Positions 1 through 9,164 of a stretch of DNA of 12,187 nt are shown here, in pieces. Made by a program: the position numbers and the translations under genes. The DNA comes from Cerioporus squamosus (lineage: Eukaryota; Basidiomycota; Agaricomycetes; Polyporales; Polyporaceae): contig JABYQS010000851.1 of NCBI GenBank assembly GCA_022592435.1, forward strand, positions 1-12,187, given 5' to 3'. Numbering within the stretch: the stretch's first letter is position 1; every line of letters starts with the position of its first letter. Under the pieces are notes generated by a model, which worked only from the letters and a program-made list of their open reading frames with translations, had not been told where the DNA came from and ran no database searches.

Positions 1-1099
1 CATCCTCCGCAGGGTTTAAGCGGCGCTTAGAAACCACGTGAACGGTCCGGTCATAGGCGCCCCACCTCCCCTCACGCACATCGAGTTCAAGTTTATTCTG
101 TGCATCCAAACCATGGACGAACTTGGACGAGTCACTGTACTTACAGCTGTTCTCATAACGTTAGGCCCCTCCGAGAAATTGTACATCACGTCGGTTGGCA
201 GCGGCAATCCGTTTTTCACGCTCCATCGAGTCTCCGATGACCCACGTAAATAGCAGCGTTGTTGATTCGGTAGACGCCTGATTTCGGGGTGTTCCTCGGC
301 TTGATCACCTTCAGCACTCCGCTTATGCGGCGATTTGCATAAAAAACGCAAAAGGGCCTATCGTTCTGAGAACAGCTGTAGTCTCAACTATTGTGCGGTC
401 AAGTGGAAGTGTCCTATGTGAGAACGATCGAGGAACATATGTCAAGCAGCATGCTCCTTGTCACGGGCCATCTTCCATGTGGCACCAATTCAGTCTCCTT
501 CGAGTCCGTTCACTTGAAGAGTTGACTGAAAAATGTAAACATTCGCAATGTGGTCTCCACCTCTGCAGATCAAAGGATGGTCTATGGGGTGTCATCATGC
601 GGGCAAGGCCTCCAGGACTACACCTCACAATCTGGAGACCTGCGACGAAGAGACGAAGGGTACCCCTTGCAGCGACGTCCCCCAAGCTGAACTGGGCGAT
701 GCGAGAACACACCGGCAAACCCTTCGGCCGTGACTGTGCAATAGTTTCAAAGTCGCATGGTGACAACGTGAACACGGATGCAACATGTTGAGGACTAGAC
801 TTAAGTACCCGCCGGGCAACAGCGTTGCCGCGGCTGTCCACGCGACGCGCAGTGTTGAGGCGACCGTGCCCAAGGACACAGGTTCGGTTCAGAGCGTCAT
901 GTCATGAATACGGCAGTTGTTTACTCTGTCGACCACGAGATGATAGCAGTCAAATCAATGATGTCCTCCTGTTCCGTAGTCCGGGCACACCGCCACCCCC
1001 GGGTCTGTGAATCACCGTTTTGCTTTGCTACGGCACCGTCAACCGCTGCACAGGAATAAGTGCCAGTACTCAAGGACAGCCAGTGCATCAGTGAACAAC
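1..1099. other. Stretch with no recognisable gene
   Basis: Open frames here reach about 130 codons on both strands (for example 393-791 plus and 461-841 minus). They overlap one another, show no signal peptide, domain motif or family resemblance, and do not join through convincing splice sites. The stretch follows the 3' end of the NmrA-like gene and may hold its 3' UTR and terminator. I see no tRNA, repeat or mobile-element terminus in it. Confidence 0.5.
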
Positions 1100-2472
1100 C
1101 TACAGCAGCTGCACTTGAAGTTGATCATACGCCGACTTCCATCGCCACTTGGTCTCTCCTGGGTTCACGAGCTCATTAGCATTGTCTCCGCTGAAGTCGA
1201 GCTTTCCCTCCCCCATTAGAATCCTGTAATCGTATGCCCCAAAATATGCGGCCTTGGTCAGACTTGCGCACAGCATTCTGCAGCAACACGCACCGGATGT
1301 AGTCCAAAACACTCGCCTGCCCTCCGAGCTCCTGCAGCTCCCTATTTTTGATCCAGAGATCTCCGGTTGAGATGACCCCCCTCTCGCATTTGATCTTAGC
1401 CACCATATCGCGCACGTCGTCATAGCTCGCAACCGTGCGGCAATACGCACGTCTCCGCCAACCTGTGGCGCCGTCTCAGGATTCAGAGCAAGGCACGCAA
1501 GCTCCGCCACGGCGCGCCCGATGTCGGCAGTCGACGTGAACGCGACTCTTTGGGCGGACGGCCCGATGCAGCTGAACGCATTGTTTTCCAAGTCATACCC
1601 AGCTGTGAAACGCGGCGCACATCGACGTGCGAGTGGTGCGTGTAGTCGTGTTTGGAACATCGAAAGAGACACCGGAAACACGGTGGTCAGCATTACAGGC
1701 CCCGATGTCTACGCAACGCCGGCGTGAACATCACTTACCAAATGGCTACAAGCAGGGAGCGGACCAACCCAAGGAAGCGCGCAAGACCGGCGCATCGCGC
1801 GTTGTGATACCGTTAGCAGAGCGACGAGACTAGTATGGAGAGACAGCAATGTATCGCAACTCACCCTGAACGCGCCCTCTAGGAATAGGCCAGTGTACAC
1901 TGCAATGATCTTCACCTTCCCCCCTGCGCTGGCGCGGGCATCCTCCGCAAGTTCGCGTTTGACCGCCCACTCGTGATGATCATACCCTGAAAAGTCGTTT
2001 TGGCGGTGGTCCCTGGCACATCGCACTTGATGTCAATCGACGCGGTGCGGGATACAGGGAAGGGGTCCATACGTACACACCAAACTCGCTGAGGAAGTAC
2101 ACCCTCGCACCGCTGGCGATCGCAGCGGTCTGGACCTGTTTCTTGACGCTAAGAGGTGTCGTTGCGCTCGGAAGGGCGTTTACGACAACGTCGACGCCAC
2201 CGAGCGCTGCAGCTAGAGTGCCGTTCACGTTGGCCTCGTCCAGCTGATGGACCTCAGCGCCCTTCGCTTGGAGACTTTGGGCGGTGTCCGACGTCAGGTT
2301 CCGAGTGAGGACGCGCACAATTGGGAATTGCGTTCGATACTCGGACAGGAGGATGTCCACGATCTGTTTCCCTATGCGCGGATCATCGTCAGTGTCCCTC
2401 TTGCCAACTGCAGGTTTACGTACCCAGACGACCTGTCCCTCCCAAGACGGCGACTGTGTACCCAGTGGACAT
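1100..2472 (-). CDS. NmrA-like / isoflavone-reductase-like NAD(P)-binding protein, six exons, one frame break
   Basis: Exons run 2424-2472, 2077-2371, 1865-2012, 1739-1745, 1294-1602 and 1100-1223; introns are 52, 64, 119, 136 and 70 bp. The start is ATG at 2472 because the first exon then gives the dinucleotide-binding loop GGTGRLG (residues 11-17), split by intron 1. Later motifs are VVVNALPSAT, YFLSEFGVDHR, YDHHEWAVKRE (candidate active-site Lys about 133), IIAVYTGLFLEGAF, GYDLENN, FTSTADIGRAVAEL and, near the C-terminus, LMGEGKLDFSGDNANELVNP. This order and a length near 310 residues fit the NmrA-like/atypical short-chain dehydrogenase family, whose members are cytosolic reductases or redox-sensing regulators; the substrate is not predictable. 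Around 1437-1440, after about residue 221, one base appears missing: upstream sequence reads DVRIA and the next frame reads SYDDVRDMVAKIKCERG. Repairing it is not attempted; a sequencing indel is the likeliest cause. Confidence 0.87.
1739..1745 (-). other. Inferred 7-nt microexon of the NmrA-like gene
   Basis: On the minus strand a TGTAG acceptor is followed by seven bases (CCATTTG) and then a strong GTAAGT donor. Exon 3 ends in phase 0 at GAFR and exon 5 must begin with the last two bases of a codon to read GYDLENN. Joining those two directly puts exon 5 out of frame; the 7-nt exon restores it and adds Pro-Phe-Ala. NmrA-like proteins carry a few residues at this point, so the short insert fits. 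The flanking introns (119 and 136 bp) are longer than others in the window, so another small exon pattern is possible. Confidence 0.6.
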
Positions 2473-3159
2473 TGTGCGCTCGAACTCAACGAGTTGTCAA
2501 TGGCGGCTCTGTTGGAAGTCGAGCGCAAAGGCCACGCCTCTGCTATATGACGTTATGCCGGTGGGACTATTTGTGATGGAAACCCACCAGCGCTGCCCCA
2601 CGAATTCGGACACAGTTGGCGACATACATAGCACGATAACTTCGGCGATAAGGATGCTGTCACAGTCAACGGTACGGTTTCCGGTCGACGCATGATGCGT
2701 ACCTGCGTAGACTTCTGAATTTGATCAGTCTCAGAAAGCAAGTACACCTCTGTGTCGCGAGGTCAGACTGTACCTACACTATGTCGCTATCAAGCGCTCC
2801 GATGTCGAACGGGACTTGGACCATTGGTTGGCGTGAAATCGTTTAATACTTGAAGTGCTGGCATAGCGATGAGCGACAATGGCGATTACAGTGTTTACCG
2901 TAGTGTAGGCTTAGCGTCACATGGGCGGGCGTAGATTGGCCGATCCGCATTCTCCGCGCAAATGCCTGCGAGGATCTTTCGAAGTTGATATGGCTGCGCG
3001 GTGCATCTGGCGGACGTGGCCGTATGTAGCGCCCACCAGCCCCCTCCGATACTCATGCACCAGGTGTCCAGCAGTGGAAGGCAGCACAGAGACCAAGTCA
3101 TGCAGCCAAGGAGAAGTCCAACGATATATAGCGAACGGGATGTACACACATCGTGAGGC
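2473..3159. other. Intergenic: promoter side of NmrA-like gene, 3' side of OST48
   Basis: No coding region is supported; the short open frames on both strands resemble nothing. A weak TATA-like TATAG lies on the minus strand near 2544-2548, about 70 bp upstream of the NmrA-like ATG. No clear AATAAA signal is seen after the OST48 stop codon. Confidence 0.5.
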
Positions 3160-4714
3160 TCACTCCGACTTCGCGCCTTTGCTCTTCTTGGGCTCGCGGT
3201 CGTCGCCTGCGAGCCACAGCGCGACGAAGAGCACGAATGCAGCACTCGTGCTGAACGCGCCAGCGTAGTACGGCCACGCTGCACTGAGGAAGCGCGGGTA
3301 CTCGTCGTGTCGTGGCGGAACGACGGGAACAACAGTACTGCTCGTGAGGTACGTCCACCTGCGGGAGTAACAGTATTAGCCTCGGTGAGCATATTGGGAA
3401 CCGGTACGCACCCTTTGCGCTTGTAGTCGATGACGAACTTGAAGACGCCGTGCCTGTCTGGAACGCGGAACGTGACCGAGTACTTGCCCGGCTCACCGGC
3501 GACGGGGGCAACGAGGTGCGGATGTGTGGGTCGAGCATCGTGAACTCGAGCTGGAGGTCCTTGATGCCGGAGTACGGCTCCCAGAGATCCAAGTCAGGGT
3601 TGTACTTCGAGATGTACGTGGTATACGTAACACGATCGTTGATGGTATAGGTCTCGCGAGGCAGCGTCTCGTTGACGCGGTGGTGCTCAACCGAGTCGAT
3701 GCGGAGCACATGGGACTCCTGGAACGTCCAGGCAGTGACGTCGCTGGCGAACTGCCTGTTGCCTGACTTAACACCTCTACAACACAACACAGAGATCAGC
3801 TTGACCGTGCGGATTGGCAGCATGAATAGACGACTCACTTCGAGACTTCCTTGTTGACGAACTCGTCACTGAACATGTCCACGCCGCCCAACCATGTCGC
3901 GCGCGCGTTCGAGAGCGTCTGGAAGCCAGTGACAAGGCTCAGCGAGCTTCCTGCCCACAAGCCCTCGCCGCTCTTCTCAGCGGCCTCAACCAGCGCATCC
4001 GCACCCTTGTCGCTGTCCGCATCGGATGCGAAGGCTTGCGCGGGAGCCTTCAGGAGAGGGACGAGCATGGGGTTGTTCCCGAGCGCCTGCGGCACGCCAG
4101 AGAACCATACTGGCGGCAGGTTGGGAGTAATGATGTCGTGCGCAGGAGATACGTCAACAGGGATGACGGTAGCGGGAGTGTCGCGCTTGGGGAAGTGGGA
4201 GATGAGGGGCGTCCCCGGGGGCGGGAGGATGAGGGAGAACTCGGACGCGAGCGACGACAGGGGGGTCTGTTTTGGCGACAAAGCAAGGAGGAGGTTGGTG
4301 TTTTTGGACAGCAGCGAGACGAGAGATTGGGGCGTGATGTCCGCCGCGAAGCCTATGCGGGGTATTGGAAGGGAGAATGCGAGGAATGTGGCAGATGGAC
4401 GTACTCTTCGTGTTCGGTGCGAATACAACAACGTGCGCAAACTGCGCGACACCATCCTTGATGACCTCCGGGGTCGCGTCTTTGGGCGACCTGAAGGTTA
4501 GTTGGTAACCTTTCTCTACGAGATATTGTGAGTGCGCCAGTCATTATGGGCTGTGATAGCGCATACTTTCAAGGTCGCCGAAGAAGATCGAGAAGTTCTC
4601 TTTCTTCAAGGAGGGGTCGAGCAGCACGAGCACTGAATCGCCGGTGCTTGACCGTGCCAACGCGAGGCTGGCCAGTGCTAGGACCGGCAGCAGCAGTCCA
4701 CGGAGAAAGCGCAT
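3160..4714 (-). CDS. WBP1: Dolichyl-diphosphooligosaccharide-protein glycosyltransferase subunit OST48/Wbp1, five exons, one frame break
   Basis: Non-catalytic subunit of the ER oligosaccharyltransferase, which transfers the dolichol-linked glycan to Asn in nascent proteins. Exons: 4567-4714, 4405-4515, 3839-4352, 3412-3776, 3160-3358; introns are 51-62 bp with good consensus. Start ATG 4714 gives a signal peptide (about residues 1-20), then VLVLLD and FFGDLE, typical of the OST48 N-terminus. Family landmarks follow: LGGVDMFSDEFVNKEV, the VEHHRVNET block, LQLEFTMLDPHIRTSL, GKYSVTFRVPD, GVFKFVIDY, YPRFLSAAWPYYAGAFS, then one transmembrane helix and a short Lys-rich cytosolic tail. Length near 445 residues matches the family. 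At about 3504-3509, after residue 347, one base appears missing next to a run of five C; the frame changes from RTSL to the one reading PVAGEPGKYS. Yeast Wbp1 is essential, so a sequence error or an intact second allele is more likely than a dead gene. Confidence 0.93.
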
Positions 4715-5751
4715 GGCGGACGGTGTCTTTCCCAGTCATTTCAGCCCTCACGTCTGCAGCAGATACTTCAAGGTACTCACTGCGATTTCTCAACCCAGAA
4801 ACCGCGGAAAGGAGGAAGGTGGGGAAGGAGGCAGAGTGCCAAGTAGTACGCGCGGTACGCGCTCAGGCTGCGCACCGCGACACGTAGAGCGCGCCACGTG
4901 ACTGTGCGATGCACCCAGCTCTCGCGCTCAGCTCGAGTCGCGAGTTGCACTGCTCGATGCTCCTTCTCGCCGCGAGCTCGAAGTCGGACCTCTCGCTCTC
5001 GTGCCCCCAGCACGCCTCATCGCCTGCTACAATCATGCTCGACATGCAGCCTTGTACCACCGCGAAACTGTGTTCACGTACGGCGAAGACCCCTGCGAGG
5101 GCGGTTTCCCCGGAGACCCAGCTCGTCGCCGCCATTCCGCCACCGCCACGCTCCGTACCGCTGCGCAGCTGTGTCTGGCGTGTGAAGGCCACTCAAGTAC
5201 TCAGTTCTCAGGCCTGATCAGGACACGATTTGCGGCCTGCTACCAGCCGTCACGGAGCGATTCACACCGGCTGGCGTGCTGCGTCGCGTCTGCGAGTCGA
5301 GAACGGACGGGTGTCGACTACCACGGGGCGTCTCCTGCCCTATCCCCTCTCACGAAGATCGCGCTGACATATTTCCCCGTACAGAGCACTATGTACGCGT
5401 CTCCAGCACACGCACGCGGTGTTGAAATCCTCAGCTACACGGACAGATGTCGACTTGCCCTCGACATCCTCACCCATCTTCTCAAAGACAAGTGTATGAC
5501 CCTGGCACTTGCTTTTACTGTTCTCAAATATTCATTCATGTCACGCCGATGACCGTCCGACAGTCTGTAATCTGCAAGCGTAGGGTTCGCCAACACCTTG
5601 GAAGGTCCGCCAAACGACTGTGACAACATTCAACCCGAGTCCGTGCAATGTACACAATGTCCGTATGTGAGTCCGTTCAACAGTCCGTGCGCGTAATACA
5701 TCGTCCCAGAAAACACCGAAAACAGAAACTCCGTTTTGTTGTCGCACCCGC
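4715..5751. other. Intergenic between OST48 promoter and cerato-platanin 3' end
   Basis: The OST48 promoter must lie at the low-coordinate end. Overlapping open frames on both strands (for example 5001-5552 plus, 183 codons, and 4863-5192 minus) show no domain, signal peptide or family match and look like chance frames. A palindromic CACGTG sits at 4895-4900. A cluster of four GTCCGT hexamers lies at 5639-5688. Confidence 0.5.
4895..4900. promoter_or_regulatory. CACGTG E-box upstream of OST48
   Basis: A palindromic CACGTG lies about 180 bp upstream of the OST48 ATG, within CCACGTGAC; a related CACGTA is about 15 bp away. Such sites are bound by bHLH and some bZIP factors. A role in ER-stress control of this gene is only a guess, and a six-base match can occur by chance. 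Confidence 0.25.
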
Positions 5752-5812
5752 CTGTTCAGCGCACGGTCAGTATCCACCGAAGAGTGAGGCGCACTGTGTC
5801 ACGAAAACTTAC
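5752..5812 (-). other. Probable 3'-UTR intron of the cerato-platanin gene
   Basis: On the minus strand the stop codon TGA is followed by a single G and then GTAAGT. A consensus branch site (ATACTGAC) and a CTGAACAG acceptor follow, giving a 61-bp intron like the coding introns of this window. It would leave the stop codon at the very end of the coding exon, too close to the junction to be expected to trigger nonsense-mediated decay. Confidence 0.55.
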
Positions 5813-5813
5813 C

Positions 5814-6233
5814 TCACAGGCCGCACGACGAGGCCGACACTTGCGTGGCCGTGACATCGACCCTTCCGAGGGCCTCGGCTTGACCGTTCGTGAGCGTGTT
5901 CATCGCCGTCAACGCGATGTTGAAGCCGGAATCGGCGTGGTCGATGGCGAGCACGTTGATGCTCTTGCCCTTGTACGTCAACTGCCAGCACGTCCCGCAC
6001 GAGTCGGAGTTCCAGCCAGCGATGGCTGCAGCACCACCGATGTTCGGGAAGTGAGGGAGCGACCCGAACGTCGAGAAGCCTTTGGTGATCAGGCCGTTCT
6101 CGCCGTCAGAGCATGCGACGTTGGTGAGGCTCGTGGATGAGCTGTCGTACGCCGGGTCGTATGAGACGGTCACGCCGAGCGCGGAGGATGCGAAGAGCGC
6201 GACGGCCGCGACGGCAATGGCCTTGAACTGCAT
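5814..6233 (-). CDS. Cerato-platanin family secreted protein
   Basis: An intact 139-residue protein with no coding intron. Residues 1-20 form a signal peptide (MQFKAIAVAAVALFASSALG), leaving a mature protein of about 119 residues, the normal size. The mature start VTVSYDPAYD, then NVACSDGENGL, FPNIGG, SDSCGTCWQL and the terminal SSCGL are family hallmarks. Four cysteines (about 41, 79, 82 and 137) match the two conserved disulfides. Members are small double-psi beta-barrel proteins found in the fungal wall and secreted; they are surface-active, bind chitin oligomers, and some act as elicitors of plant defence. The start is supported by the signal peptide and a TATA box about 105 bp upstream. 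The next minus-strand gene upstream is the UVI-1/HsbA-like copy B, another secreted protein. No lesion is visible. Confidence 0.96.
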   Translation of the reverse strand: MQFKAIAVAAVALFASSALGVTVSYDPAYDSSSTSLTNVACSDGENGLITKGFSTFGSLPHFPNIGGAAAIAGWNSDSCGTCWQLTYKGKSINVLAIDHADSGFNIALTAMNTLTNGQAEALGRVDVTATQVSASSCGL

Positions 6234-6334
6234 GGTGGATCGTGGAGCTCGTGAAGTGGACGTGGAAGGTGGGCGGGGCTGGAGAGCGAGGCTGTTGAAT
6301 ACGCTGCTGAAGTTCCGAGTCTGCTCAGCGAGCC

Positions 6335-6341
6335 TCTTATA
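6335..6341 (-). promoter_or_regulatory. TATA box of the cerato-platanin gene
   Basis: TATAAGA on the minus strand lies about 105 bp upstream of the ATG. The same element in almost the same sequence stands upstream of both UVI-1/HsbA-like genes, suggesting strong inducible core promoters. The sequence just before the ATG is C-rich, as is common in highly expressed fungal genes. Confidence 0.6.
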
Positions 6342-7662
6342 CGCTACGTCGCCGGCTGAACATCGCCCGCCAGCAGTTCGTCACACTTCGTGAAGTCATT
6401 GCTGTGATGCGGCGTCGGGCCCAAGAACGGGCGTGAGGAAGCATGCGGTGGTCACAGGACGGATGCAGTACTGCCCAGAACGGGCCTCATGACGGCGAAC
6501 CATCTGCGAAGCCCGTCTCACAGGTGCATGCGTGCCAATCCCATTCTTCCGAGGGCGTCCGCATCACGGACATTGAGCCCCGTCTTTACACACGCCGCCG
6601 GCTGTCGTTAGCAGAAGGGCAGCAGCGACGACTTCGGGAATGTTCTCGACGCCGCTGCGGCCATATGGGGCAGCATACGCTCCAGCAGCACACGGCCAAG
6701 GTGAGAGATACCTGCGATAGGCAGGACGGCAGAAGGTGAACGAGCACACGAGCAGAAGGATTGACAAACCTTCTCTTACGCAGATAACCTTCCCATCCGA
6801 CCGACGGTTGCACGCGTGGTCATTGTGGTACTTGGAGAGGGCTGCCTATCCCGGGTGGGACCTCCGTGAGTGTCTCTTCGCGTGCTTCTCCTCGTGGCCA
6901 ACGTTGCCTGGACCGCTCTGTTTGGGCTGGCCAGGTTCCATAACGTACCGTGCGGGCGTCCGCCCTCGTACCTGTCGTTCTACAAGGATGGCTTCACAGT
7001 CTTCACTGCAGTTCTACCACAATGGATGACAAGCAGTCGAGCAGCATGGTCCGCATACATGCAAAAGTACACACAAATTCGAGCTGCGTCTGTCAGTCAT
7101 GTCGGCCCGACTCGGATGACATTGTACGCCCGCCTACACTCGCTAAGGATCCGCATTCATTCGACAAGCTCTACGGCAGTGATGTCCGAGGCGCTGCATT
7201 GCTCACGTCACCAACGACATCCCTACGTGTCATGTCCACTGTATGGTTCTACCTTCACCGCGCAGTGCTGTTCCCCGGCGGGATATGACCGAGATGGGTC
7301 TATGTCCGCCATACAACGCCAACTCGAAGACGCTCTGCGCCTCAAGGTCGGAGCGCGACTCTCTCCCATGCAACCTGTCTTGATGCACATACTCCGTCGT
7401 AGGGTTCATTGCTACTCGAGTTTCGCCCCGACGCTAGGCTCGTACTCGCGGACAAAGCGGGACTGTCCAGGGAACATCTGCCTCCGAACCACCGCACTCG
7501 AAACTCCTCGAAAGCGCTCCTCGTTACAAGCATTATAATTACGCTCCTGCCTTCTCGGAAGGAACCGGGCCGAATTCTTGTCGCCGCATGAAGCTACATA
7601 AGTAAGTACACGCCCACTACGCTAGGGCGGGGATGGCTTGGAGCTGTTCGTTTCTCAACGTT
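6342..7662. other. Intergenic with one doubtful plus-strand ORF
   Basis: The only long frame is 6870-7538 on the plus strand, 222 codons. Its first 30 residues are hydrophobic (MSLRVLLLVANVAWTALFGL), but the rest is rich in Ser, Arg and His with no motif. A frame of this length is only mildly unusual in a window this size, and I do not call it a gene. No repeat terminus or RNA gene is seen. The cerato-platanin upstream region and the 3' UTR of copy B must lie at the two ends. Confidence 0.45.
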
Positions 7663-8591
7663 TCAGTATCGGTATTTGGCCTCGACATCGTCGAAGACAT
7701 CGTTCAGCGAGTTCTGAAGGTCATGTCAACCTACGTGGATGCGACGCTTGAACGTAAGTACATACAATTGTTTGCCAACCTGTCTCCTCCCGAGTCGGGA
7801 TGAGGGCTATCAGGCGGTAGGCAAAGGCCTTCAAGGAACAGAATAGCGACGCATTCAGCTCGCCACGGTTTATTGATACTGTATGTGTCGAAGGTGAACG
7901 TACGTCAACGGCATCCTGTTCCCCGACCAAGGCGTTTACGATCGGCTTGGTGAAGTTCACGCTCGCAGCCAGGGACTGTTGTAAGGGTCAGTTCCTTCCT
8001 GCTATGATAACTGGTAGCACGTTCGCTTACATATTTGTCAGAGAGTGTCTGCAAGAGGAACCTAGGGATGCAATGGGGTATTCAGCGTTATCATCGCGGC
8101 AGTGAAGAACGCCCGGGTCAACCGGAACGTACCGATGAACGTCCGCAAAGGCTATGAAGTGATCCAAGATCATCTCCGCCTCTTCATCCCCAAAGGGCTT
8201 CCATGTCTCTGGCTGTTCGACGTTCGATGAGCCTGCGTCAGAACAGACAAGTTACGCTCGCACTCACGTTGGTCAGGATGGGGACCTCCATTACAAACGT
8301 GTCACGGATGTCGTTGATGGCCTGGACGACTTCCTGTGCCAGTTGGTGAGTGCATAGTCGCGACTGGCATGCAAACAGAGCCGGCAGCTGAAGCTCGTCA
8401 CGTACCAGGCCGTAGGTCGGCATGTTGGAAGCACTGAGCCTGGACGTGAACCCTTGTGTGGCGTAGGACATGTCCGTGACTAGCCGGAGCGCGGTCAGGA
8501 TCGAGTCTCCGAGCCCATCCTGTGCGAGAACGACGGCGGAGCCTAACAGCACGGTCCCGAGGAGGGTAAGTGTGGCGTGAAAGGGCTTCAT
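7663..8591 (-). CDS. UVI-1/HsbA-like secreted protein, copy B, seven exons
   Basis: Exons: 8406-8591, 8268-8333, 8133-8212, 8031-8061, 7904-7975, 7766-7828, 7663-7713; introns are 52-75 bp. The spliced product is 182 residues. ATG 8591 is chosen because it begins a signal peptide ending near VVLAQ; an in-frame ATG about 57 bp further upstream lies too close to the TATA box to be transcribed. The mature protein has no cysteine. Recognisable blocks are FADVHRFLLQTLSDKY, the FTKPIVNALVGEQDAVD segment, FAYRLIALIPTR and a final VEAKYRY. They match copy A exon by exon: exons 2, 4, 5, 6 and 7 have identical lengths and every intron phase agrees. Such proteins in Agaricomycetes are usually named UVI-1 or hydrophobic-surface-binding (HsbA-like); I name the family from memory. 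A surface-binding extracellular role is inferred. Confidence 0.8.
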
Positions 8592-8655
8592 TGACGTAGC
8601 GGAGGACTTTGGAGTCTGGACGTGAGCGTGGCAGTAGATTGACTGCATCAAGGGG

Positions 8656-8662
8656 TCTTATA
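8656..8662 (-). promoter_or_regulatory. TATA box of UVI-1/HsbA-like copy B
   Basis: CATATAAGACCC on the minus strand contains TATAAGA about 65 bp upstream of the chosen ATG. It closely resembles the copy A promoter (GTATAAAGACCC), as expected for a duplicated gene, and it supports the downstream start codon. Confidence 0.65.
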
Positions 8663-8699
8663 TGAGCGTGCGGTGAGTTCTGAATACACTCCATACGGC

Positions 8700-9164
8700 A
8701 GAAGTGGTGATATTCTTGATCAGTAGCATGTACGACAGGACAGACTCCGGAGCACCGCTGGCCCCGAGGCTGGTCGACCGCTGAGACGGTGTACTTCGTG
8801 CTCTATTCTGCACACAGACCACCGAAGGTGGGCACCGGGCCTCGAGAGAAGAGACGCTGTCCGCAGAAAGCAGACTTGCAGCCAACTATGGGCGACAACG
8901 TGTCGAAGAACAATCGGGATACGTTCGTGTCCGGCACCTGCAAGGCGCCGTCAAGGCAGGTCAACAGGATTGATATATGCGGTCTTGCGCGCTCCGAGCA
9001 ACAACTTCACAAGTAGGGGACCTTCGTATGACCGTGACTCTATATACGCATCTGAGCACAACAAGATAAGTGGGGAACACATTAAATGGTGACTTCGAGA
9101 TGACAGCTTTCGACAGAATTCACGGGGGACCCCTGCGAACGCCGGCAGCCGACAATTCTGTTGC
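8700..9164. repeat. Spacer between copies A and B, related to the spacer downstream of remnant C
   Basis: Read on the plus strand, this spacer matches 10690-11169 in order. Paired landmarks include TAGCATGTACGACAGGACAG with TAGCATGCATCGGATGGAC, CCCCGAGGCTGG with CCCCGAGGCGGA, CCACCGAAGGTGGGC with CCACCGAAGGCGGAC, GAGAAGAGACG in both, and ACTATGGGCGACA with ACTACGAGCGACG. Divergence is clear and small gaps are present, so the duplication is not recent. Open frames in the two copies do not keep convincing protein similarity, so it is treated as non-coding. Confidence 0.7.

Noticed and set aside
393..841. Overlapping plus (393-791) and minus (461-841) ORFs
   Set aside because: Neither has recognisable protein features and no good splice sites link them to other exons.
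1100..2472. Pseudogene call for the NmrA-like gene
   Set aside because: A single one-base break with all motifs and splice sites intact, and the same kind of lesion in OST48, makes a sequence error the simpler explanation.
3851..4501. 216-codon plus-strand ORF
   Set aside because: It is the antisense shadow of OST48 exons 2 and 3, whose minus-strand protein is clearly recognised.
5001..5552. 183-codon plus-strand ORF upstream of OST48
   Set aside because: No signal peptide, motif or family resemblance, overlaps several other open frames of similar quality, and lies where promoter and UTR sequence is expected.
8592..8648. Upstream in-frame ATG extending copy B
   Set aside because: It would bury the signal peptide and lies only about 8 bp below the TATA box, so it is probably not in the mRNA.
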